Positions 31,920 to 36,880 of a stretch of 36,880 nt of DNA are shown here, one piece after another. Source of the stretch: CAYHYG01 sp964360835 (GTDB lineage: Bacteria; Patescibacteriota; Patescibacteriia; UBA1558; 2-01-FULL-52-15). The stretch covers positions 1-36,880 of the forward strand of contig CAYHYG010000007.1 of NCBI GenBank assembly GCA_964360835.1. The letters are read 5' to 3'. A model generated the notes under the pieces. The model was not told the DNA's origin, did no database searches, and saw nothing but the letters and a program-made list of their open reading frames with translations. Position numbers and translations under genes: made by a program. Positions within the stretch are counted from its first letter, which is position 1, and every line of letters starts with the position of its first letter.

Positions 31920-32534
31920 ATGACTCCGTGGGAGCAATTTGAACGAATGAGTTTAGAAAAAATTTTTCAACCAGGAAAAAAGATTATTGACATCGGTGGT
32001 GGTTTGCGTTTGTCGAGAGAAAATAACAATCGACTGAGTGATCGCAATCAGTGGGTGCAACCATTATTAGCTCAGGTTGATTATAAGGTCATGGACAAAG
32101 TAGCAGATTATCATCCAGATATTGTTGGCGATATCCATCATTTACCATTTGCTGACAATACAATTGATTCGATCATTTGTATTGCTGTTTTGGAGCATGT
32201 GGAAGAGCCTTGGATAGCAGCTCAAGAGATGCATCGTGTTTTGAAGACAGATGGAACAGCTTTTGTCTATGTTCCTTTTCTCTACTATTATCATCCGCTT
32301 AAGGGATACTATGGCGATTTTTACCGCTATACAGAGGAGGGTATAGGATATCTTTTTCGAAATTTTTCCTCTCTGGATTTATCACCCGTCCGGGGAGCGA
32401 CAGAGACGGTGTTTAATTTATTGCCGAAGAAAATTTCTCGTTGGATCTGGCCATCGGCTCGTATCATTGATCGCCTGATGGGTAAGAGCACCAGTCACCA
32501 GACTAGCGGTTTTAACATTTTCTTAACTAAGTAA
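31920..32534 (+). CDS. Class I SAM-dependent methyltransferase (204 aa)
   Basis: Same family as the methyltransferase at 30089. Motif I is KKIIDIGGGLRLSREN; the core is DSIICIAVLEHVEEPWIAAQEMHRVLKTDGTAFVYVPFLYYYHP. The PFL-Y/H-Y and FYRYTEEG segments after the core match the paralogue's DYWRYTYE. It starts six bases after the GT4 gene. Likely modifies the same glycan. Confidence 0.87.
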   Translation: MTPWEQFERMSLEKIFQPGKKIIDIGGGLRLSRENNNRLSDRNQWVQPLLAQVDYKVMDKVADYHPDIVGDIHHLPFADNTIDSIICIAVLEHVEEPWIAAQEMHRVLKTDGTAFVYVPFLYYYHPLKGYYGDFYRYTEEGIGYLFRNFSSLDLSPVRGATETVFNLLPKKISRWIWPSARIIDRLMGKSTSHQTSGFNIFLTK

Positions 32535-32539
32535 AGATT

Positions 32540-33673
32540 ATGCCTAGCATTCCGGATTCCATGCATCAGTTAATATATATAGCCAATTACCGCTTACCGA
32601 CTGAAAAAGCTCATGGTTTACAGGTTATGAAAATGTGTGAAGCTTTTTCTGATCTTGGATTTGTGGTAGAACTTTGGCTGCCTAAGCGGCGTAACCATTT
32701 AGCTAAAGATGAACCTTTTGTTTTTTATAACGTCAAACCAAATTTTAAGTTGCGCTTCTTGCCAGTCTGGGATCTGATTGGAGTGATACCACGACTAGGT
32801 TTTTGGTTAGAAAACGTAACCTTTGCTCTGCAGGTAGTGAGAACATTAGGATCACAGCCAGCAGATGCCATCGTATACAGTCGTGATCAAATAAGTTTAT
32901 GGGCTATAAGCAGTCTATCTCAACGTCCGATATATTTTGAATTTCATGTGCCACCAGAAAAAGTTCAATGGTGGCAACGAACTCTTTGGAAAAAAACTCA
33001 GAAGATTTTTACTATCAATGAAGCATCAGCTAACTTTTTAATCCAAAATGGAGTTCCGACCGAGAAGATAGCAGTTAGTCTGAGTGCGGTAGATCCTGAA
33101 TTTATCTCTGCCCTGCAGACGACAGATACTTTTCAAAGGGAACCAGGGGAGAGCATCGGGCATAAGTATATAGTATATACCGGACATCTTTATCCGGAAA
33201 AAGGTATCGAGACATTATTGGTAGCTGCAACCTTGTTGCCTAAGGATTATTGGATTATTATTGTAGGAGGGACGGAAGAGTTAGTGAAGAAGTATAGGCG
33301 AAAGTTTGAACAAAAAGAATTACAGAATGTGCGGTTTATCGGTTGGGTGCCTCACATCAAAATTCCTCATTACTTGCAGTTAGCTGATATTTTAATTATC
33401 CCTAACAGTGCTAAATTTTCCCAGTCTCGAGACTATACTTCCCCAATGAAAGTGGCTGAGTATCTGGTCAGTGGTAAACCGATTGTGGCTTCGGACGTGC
33501 CATCTCTGAGAGAAGCATTGGGGGATGATGCTTTATATTTCACAGCAGATGACCCAGTTCGTTTAGCTGAAGCTATACAGAAAGCGAGTCATTTGCCTCT
33601 GCGTCCGATTACGAGGGAAAAAGTACAGACTTGGAAACAACGAGCTGAAATTATCAGTAAACAATTCATATAG
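32540..33673 (+). CDS. GT4-like glycosyltransferase (377 aa)
   Basis: GT-B enzyme with N-domain LIYIANYRLPTEKAHGLQVMKMCEAF (the ANxRxPTEKAHxxQ start is typical of a GT4 subgroup). The C-domain has YIVYTGHLYPEKGIETLLVA, VRFIGWVPHIKIPHYLQLADILIIPNS and SPMKVAEYLVSGKPIVASDVPSLREAL; SPMKVAEYL replaces the usual EGFGxxxLEA stretch. It ends the forward run. The same frame continues beyond its TAG into a coding-like remnant (see 33680-33862). Confidence 0.88.
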   Translation: MPSIPDSMHQLIYIANYRLPTEKAHGLQVMKMCEAFSDLGFVVELWLPKRRNHLAKDEPFVFYNVKPNFKLRFLPVWDLIGVIPRLGFWLENVTFALQVVRTLGSQPADAIVYSRDQISLWAISSLSQRPIYFEFHVPPEKVQWWQRTLWKKTQKIFTINEASANFLIQNGVPTEKIAVSLSAVDPEFISALQTTDTFQREPGESIGHKYIVYTGHLYPEKGIETLLVAATLLPKDYWIIIVGGTEELVKKYRRKFEQKELQNVRFIGWVPHIKIPHYLQLADILIIPNSAKFSQSRDYTSPMKVAEYLVSGKPIVASDVPSLREALGDDALYFTADDPVRLAEAIQKASHLPLRPITREKVQTWKQRAEIISKQFI

Positions 33674-33679
33674 CCGCCC

Positions 33680-33862
33680 ATATTTAGAGCATCAGGGGAG
33701 AATGGTGAAAGTGTCTACAAGCTGTCTTATGACTCCATACCATGATTAAAAATCTTTTATTACTGGTATGATTTTTTACGCAAGGATCCGTTGCACAGTA
33801 AAATTGAGAAACCTTCCTATGTTGAAGAAACAGCTGAGAAATCAATAAAAACACTGAACTAA
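33680..33862 (+). pseudogene. Possible decayed coding remnant after the GT4 gene
   Basis: Directly beyond the glycosyltransferase TAG and in the same frame, codons read IFRASGENGESVYKLSYDSIP, then TGA (33743-33745), then LKIFYYWYDFLRKDPLHSK... to TAA at 33860-33862. The composition looks like a real protein, with aromatic and charged clusters, yet there is no start codon and one internal stop. It may be the tail of a lost gene replaced by the present cluster. The segment also hosts a terminator-like hairpin, so chance cannot be ruled out. Confidence 0.35.
33736..33777 (+). terminator. Possible terminator of the glycosyltransferase run
   Basis: A 7-bp perfect stem (CATACCA 33736-33742 with TGGTATG 33764-33770) with an inner TAAAA/TTTTA stem is followed by ATTTTTT. 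It is placed about 60 bases after the last glycosyltransferase stop. The stem is AT-rich and broken by a bulge, so strength is uncertain. Confidence 0.45.
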
Positions 33863-34582
33863 CTAACGGAGTCTTACCTTACCTTTCTGTATCACAATGA
33901 TTTTGTCACCCTTATAGACTGTGGGACTATTTAGAATTTTGACAATATAATCTGCTACGAGACTTGGTTCCTGATGCTGTCTGGCATCACCGGCAATACG
34001 ATCTCGCATAGGTGTATTTGTTGGGCCGGGACAAATAGTCAGGCAGCGAAGGTTACGCCGAGGTTCATCGAATAGGAATCGTTTATTAACTGCTTGCGAG
34101 AAACTAATGAGTCCAGCTTTTGAAGCGGAGTAGAGAGGAAAGCGTCCATTAGCTTCTAAACCGGCGGTGGAGACAATATTAAGTATGCCTCCATTTTTTT
34201 TAATAGAGGGTAAAAGTTTCTGTATTAAGTAGATTGGCGCTAGAGTATTGACGTTAAAAGTGTCAGTAATTTCTTGTCTCGAGCTCTCCTCTATTTTTTT
34301 TGCGGAATTAATAGTCCCAGCGCAGTTAATAAGCCAATCAATGCGTCGGTGCTCACTAAGTATTTTTTTTGCTGCTTGGCTTATTTGGACGTAGGAAGCG
34401 AGGTCGAGACGATAGGTAAAATTTTTTCCTCCCATCTTGTTCTTTTTCATCTTTAAGAGTCGAGATCTATTTCTAGCTAATATTATTACTTTACTTCCAT
34501 GTTCTTCTAAGGTGCTGGCTAAGGCTTTGCCAATGCCGCTTGTACCACCCGTCAGGACAATGATTTTGTTTTTAAGATTCAT
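33863..34582 (-). CDS. Short-chain dehydrogenase/reductase (239 aa)
   Basis: A classical SDR with Rossmann fold: TGGTSGIG (11-18) binds NAD(P), INCAG (85-89) stabilises the sheet, and Ser138, Tyr151 and Lys155 (VSTAG, YSASK) form the active site. The PGPTNTPM stretch after strand 6 is also typical. Substrate unknown; sugar or lipid carbonyls are possible. It overlaps the HD-domain gene by 11 bases and should be translated from the same message. Its end abuts the remnant from the glycosyltransferase side. Confidence 0.9.
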   Translation of the reverse strand: MNLKNKIIVLTGGTSGIGKALASTLEEHGSKVIILARNRSRLLKMKKNKMGGKNFTYRLDLASYVQISQAAKKILSEHRRIDWLINCAGTINSAKKIEESSRQEITDTFNVNTLAPIYLIQKLLPSIKKNGGILNIVSTAGLEANGRFPLYSASKAGLISFSQAVNKRFLFDEPRRNLRCLTICPGPTNTPMRDRIAGDARQHQEPSLVADYIVKILNSPTVYKGDKIIVIQKGKVRLR

Positions 34583-35279
34583 CGGCAGGATTATTTATTC
34601 GCTCCTCTAGCTTGTTTTTTATATATTCAATAAGAGTGCCGGGCTCTAGCTGCAAAGCATTTTCGAATTCAGCCTGCTCGGATTTCGTAACCTCTAATTG
34701 AACCTCAAACAGGCTCTTTCCTTCATATTGCTCTCTAAAAGATTCCGAGAACTCGATGTTATGAGATTTTTTACTTACTTGCTCAATTCTAGTTTCAACT
34801 TCAATAAAATCTGTGCCACTAGTAGTGAGGTCAATATAGTGCATTATTTTTTCTTCAATCGTTCGTTTGCCCAGTTGTTTCGAATCGCTAGAACTCGGTA
34901 TGTTGGCATGCGCCAAACTAATAACCTCAGGCGGCACGTTGTATTCAGTGAGTAGTCGTTCATCTTCAGCGGCTGTTTCTCGATAACCAAGACCTCCACC
35001 CATTTGCTTCATAGTTTCGACTTCACGCCGTTTATACCAATCGTGTATAAGAGCAGCTGTGACCAGTTTCTTTCTGTCGGCTTGTAGGGATTCGGCTAAG
35101 ATATCGGCAGCGACGGCTTCTGTTAGACAATGCTCTGATATATTTCGCCAGTCAGGGTTCTCGCCCTCTTTTCCCAGGATGCCGCCTTTTTGTAGTATTC
35201 GCATCTCTGGCATATGTTTGCTAGCAAAGTTGGAAAAGTATTTAGTTTTTGCCATTTCAACCGGAGGTGACTCATACAT
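34572..35279 (-). CDS. HD-domain protein, putative phosphohydrolase (235 aa)
   Basis: Metal-site residues in the HD order are visible: His50 (NISEHCLTEA), His79-Asp80 (ALIHDWYKRREVE) and Asp150 (IMHYIDLTT). A central AHANIPSSS fits the fourth-helix position. The family cleaves phosphomonoester or phosphodiester bonds of nucleotides; substrate unknown. The C-terminus is a Glu/Lys-rich helix. Start ATG 35279 follows a good promoter (35309-35337); an ATG at 35255 is also possible. It is coupled to the SDR by an 11-base overlap. Confidence 0.83.
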   Translation of the reverse strand: MYESPPVEMAKTKYFSNFASKHMPEMRILQKGGILGKEGENPDWRNISEHCLTEAVAADILAESLQADRKKLVTAALIHDWYKRREVETMKQMGGGLGYRETAAEDERLLTEYNVPPEVISLAHANIPSSSDSKQLGKRTIEEKIMHYIDLTTSGTDFIEVETRIEQVSKKSHNIEFSESFREQYEGKSLFEVQLEVTKSEQAEFENALQLEPGTLIEYIKNKLEERINNPADES

Positions 35280-35308
35280 AGATTACTGTTTAATTAATTA
35301 CACGTTAA

Positions 35309-35337
35309 ATTATACCTGTTGAACTACCTAAATACAA
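35309..35337 (-). promoter_or_regulatory. Promoter of the HD-SDR operon
   Basis: On the minus strand TTGTAT (35332-35337), a 17-bp spacer and TATAAT (35309-35314) lie about 30 bases before the ATG at 35279. It is divergent from the cupin promoter starting at 35371. Confidence 0.65.
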
Positions 35338-35370
35338 TTGTTGTGATTGCTCAGGATGTTATCTGTTGCC

Positions 35371-35399
35371 TTGACAATATAAGTTGAGTATGATATAAG
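35371..35399 (+). promoter_or_regulatory. Consensus promoter of the cupin gene
   Basis: TTGACA (35371-35376), a 17-bp spacer and TATAAG (35394-35399) preceded by TGA (extended -10). This is the closest match to a textbook strong promoter in the window. The leader is about 50 bases and ends in an AAGGAG site. Confidence 0.75.
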
Positions 35400-35455
35400 T
35401 GATTGTGTTCTTTAACGTAGCAGGTTTTACCTCTTTCCTAATAAGGAGCTCGGGA

Positions 35456-35857
35456 ATGAGCCAGGCTGCATTTTTCTTCGGTACTTTACCCATGCCCGCA
35501 GTTGCTGACGATGCCCGCCGTACGATCTATGAGATCAACTTGCCCAGGTGTTCAGTTCAGGGATTTGACATCAAGAGCAACGTCGGTCCGCTGGGCAATC
35601 ACTTCCATCAGAAGAAGTGGGAGCAGTTCCATATCCTTGAAGGCGGCGGTACCTTGTATACCCAAACCGTGGACAAGGACAACAATGCGACCGGTCCGCT
35701 CGAGCAGAAACAGGTGATGGCAAATGGTGAGTGTCATATCATCAACGCCTTCACCGCTCACGCCTTCGTGCTTGAGCCTGGCACCAAGATGTTGTGCTAT
35801 TCGTCCGAACCGTTTAACCCGGATGATAAGGACATGCACCCCTTCAAGGTGGCCTGA
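35456..35857 (+). CDS. Cupin-fold protein (133 aa), unknown substrate
   Basis: A single-domain cupin. Motif 1 is NHFHQKKWEQFHILEGGG with metal ligands His49, His51 and Glu56; motif 2 is HIINAFTAHAF with His102. All four expected ligands are present, so a metal site is likely. Similar proteins include sugar-nucleotide isomerases (WxcM/FdtA-like) and small-molecule binding cupins. The ATG at 35456 was chosen for its AAGGAG seven bases upstream; an in-frame start at 35399 would sit inside the -10. Codon use is richer in G and C than the neighbours. With its own promoter and terminator it is a self-contained unit, perhaps acquired by transfer. Confidence 0.8.
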   Translation: MSQAAFFFGTLPMPAVADDARRTIYEINLPRCSVQGFDIKSNVGPLGNHFHQKKWEQFHILEGGGTLYTQTVDKDNNATGPLEQKQVMANGECHIINAFTAHAFVLEPGTKMLCYSSEPFNPDDKDMHPFKVA

Positions 35858-35883
35858 CAGTAGCGCAGGCACATCGAACTCAC

Positions 35884-35915
35884 GAGGCGCGTCTCCAAGA
35901 TGCGCCTCTTTTTTT
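35884..35915 (+). terminator. Rho-independent terminator of the cupin gene
   Basis: A perfect 7-bp GC-rich stem (GAGGCGC 35884-35890 with GCGCCTC 35902-35908) with a short loop is followed by seven T residues. It lies 27 bases after the stop codon. Confidence 0.9.
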
Positions 35916-35926
35916 ATCTCGAAATA

Positions 35927-35955
35927 TTGACTTTTTACCTTTTTATCTTCATAAT
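35927..35955 (+). promoter_or_regulatory. Promoter of the NUDIX gene
   Basis: TTGACT (35927-35932), a 17-bp spacer and CATAAT (35950-35955) lie 25 bases before the ATG at 35981. It may also serve gmd downstream. Confidence 0.6.
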
Positions 35956-35980
35956 TCTTTTGTTCTATTAACTTCATTAT

Positions 35981-36538
35981 ATGACTCATATACGCACCTT
36001 TCGTCAGGATCCTGATCACACAATGCAGCCTAAATTCCTATCTGAAGCAGTCTATGCTGAGGCTATGGAATCAATGGTGATAGTCAATACCGATGTTGTT
36101 ATTATTGATCCTGCGACTAGATCTCTATACCTAGCGAAGCGTAAAGCTTTGCCACATTCTGATTGGTGGATTATTGGAGGTCGGGTTATGGCCGGGGAAC
36201 CGTTAGAACAGGCTGCTACCAGAAATTTTGTACGAGAAACCAAACTGCAAGTATCACCAGAGTCATTTCGTTTTATTACGCTTTATCGTTATCTTTGGAG
36301 CCAAAGGTCTCAGGAGCCGCAAGATGCGGGCTCTGATAATTTGGCCTTTACTTATGCCTTAGAATTGTCAGCAGACCAGATAAAAAGTATTTCTTTAGAT
36401 GCTACCGAATATGGCTCAGAAGGATTGCACAAGTTTAACCAGGAAGCTTTGCAGGCCAATCATGTCCATCCTATGTTAATCGATCTCTATCGTCGCATTT
36501 TTCCAAGTTTTGCCGTTCAGGCACCGAAGATGGTGTAA
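35981..36538 (+). CDS. NUDIX-fold protein resembling GDP-mannose hydrolase (185 aa)
   Basis: NUDIX fold with a degenerate box: G67-x5-E73-x7-R81-N-F-V-R85-E86-T-K-L, where only the last of the usual acidic trio after R81 is kept. The surrounding sequence (VVIIDPATRSLYLAKRKALPHSDWWIIGGRVMAGEPLEQAA) is like GDP-mannose mannosyl hydrolases, which also have an altered box. Because gmd follows 52 bases later, a role with GDP-mannose or GDP-linked deoxysugars is likely, by inference. It could also be a binding protein without catalysis. ATG 35981 is used; an ATG at 36023 is a possible later start. No Shine-Dalgarno site is seen. Confidence 0.82.
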   Translation: MTHIRTFRQDPDHTMQPKFLSEAVYAEAMESMVIVNTDVVIIDPATRSLYLAKRKALPHSDWWIIGGRVMAGEPLEQAATRNFVRETKLQVSPESFRFITLYRYLWSQRSQEPQDAGSDNLAFTYALELSADQIKSISLDATEYGSEGLHKFNQEALQANHVHPMLIDLYRRIFPSFAVQAPKMV

Positions 36539-36590
36539 AATTGCGCTTTTACTACATTCATGCTAGCTTAATGATATTAATTTATTCTTT

Positions 36591-36880
36591 ATGAAGAAAG
36601 CATTTATTACTGGTATTACTGGACAAGATGGCTCATATTTAGCTGATTTATTGTTAGCTAAAGGCTATGAAGTGCATGGTATGGTTAGGCGATCTAGTCG
36701 TTATATTATTGGCAGCCATGAGGGTACGATGCAAAGTGAATATAGCAACAATCATGAGGCTCTGCATCTCTATTATGGCGATTTAAGTGACTATAGCTCT
36801 ATTAGCCGTTTAATTAATGACATCAAGCCTGATGAAATTTATAACATGGGTGCTATGAGTGATGTACGTGTGAGTTTTGA
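36591..36880 (+). CDS. gmd: GDP-mannose 4,6-dehydratase, 5' part (cut by window end)
   Basis: Only the first 96 codons are in the window; the frame is open to the last base. MKKAFITGITGQDGSYLADLLLAKGYEVHGMVRRSS is the NAD-binding start typical of Gmd, with the glycine motif GITGQDG. LHLYYGDLSDYSSISRLI and IYNMGAMSDVRVSF match the Gmd LGAQSHVxVSF segment. The enzyme turns GDP-mannose into GDP-4-keto-6-deoxymannose, the precursor of GDP-fucose, rhamnose or perosamine, and so supplies the glycan locus. The catalytic triad lies beyond the window. Confidence 0.93.
   Translation, partial: MKKAFITGITGQDGSYLADLLLAKGYEVHGMVRRSSRYIIGSHEGTMQSEYSNNHEALHLYYGDLSDYSSISRLINDIKPDEIYNMGAMSDVRVSF

Noticed and set aside
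14200..33745. TGA recoded as Gly or Trp (as in Gracilibacteria or SR1)
   Set aside because: At least five genes here end in TGA, several as ATGA overlaps with the next gene, and long genes have no internal TGA apart from the S-layer gene.
35552..36019. 155-codon open frame antisense to the cupin gene
   Set aside because: The plus-strand cupin has all metal ligands, promoter, Shine-Dalgarno site and terminator; the antisense frame has none.
1..36880. CRISPR array
   Set aside because: No series of regularly spaced repeats of 25-40 bp is seen; the repeats present are pairs or palindromes.

Overview
The window looks like a genome fragment of a Candidate Phyla Radiation (Patescibacteria) bacterium. 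This is an inference. It rests on the families present: a large S-layer-like protein with an N-terminal 'VYYIGADGKKYVFP' type domain, a DUF5667-type membrane protein behind an ECF sigma factor, a small 'MTPERW' protein of a kind seen in these genomes, an S23/four-helix-bundle protein, and a long run of GT4 glycosyltransferases. It also fits the frequent lack of Shine-Dalgarno sites and the promoters placed almost on top of start codons. The standard code applies, because many genes end in TGA, often as ATGA overlaps. The assembly has a 10-N gap at 19998-20007.

Region 1 (1 to about 2500) is accessory DNA. Three small genes lie on the minus strand: a 63-aa membrane protein, an RBBP9-type serine hydrolase and a HIT-family protein. 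They are separated by short hairpin-forming sites that resemble integron attC sites on the same strand, and by an exact 174-bp direct repeat. I read this as a possible integron cassette array without a visible integrase. msrB follows directly. Next comes an S23 gene bracketed by 30-bp inverted repeats.

Region 2 (3364-10233) is housekeeping: an RhlE-type DEAD-box helicase, a tandem bacterial-PH-domain membrane protein, tRNA-Glu(CTC), uppS and four small, mostly unknown genes (one soluble, three membrane-associated). It ends with a membrane-anchored HtrA-like protein that appears to have lost its catalytic triad, and a small HTH regulator with a palindrome at its promoter.

Region 3 (10234-17100) holds a MITE-like element, an ECF sigma factor coupled to a DUF5667 protein, and a gene-free stretch of about 640 bp full of stem-loops (candidate structured RNA or leader). 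The S-layer-like gene follows, interrupted by one in-frame TGA. A strong terminator and a second palindromic element with the same end sequence close the region.

Region 4 (17144-33673) is a surface-polysaccharide locus. It has a TPR lipo- or membrane protein, two Wzy/O-antigen-ligase-like membrane proteins with C-terminal TPRs, a GT39/PMT-like membrane glycosyltransferase, seven GT4-type glycosyltransferases (one in reverse orientation) and two class I SAM methyltransferases, most joined by short overlaps. UppS (lipid carrier), the NUDIX protein and gmd (GDP-sugar supply) at the right end fit the same pathway: cytoplasmic assembly of a glycan on undecaprenyl phosphate, then polymerisation or transfer to a surface acceptor, possibly the S-layer protein.

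Region 5 (33674-36880) has a decayed coding remnant, an SDR plus HD-domain pair on the minus strand, and a cupin gene with its own consensus promoter, Shine-Dalgarno site and terminator. A degenerate NUDIX protein and the 5' end of gmd, cut by the window edge, finish the window.
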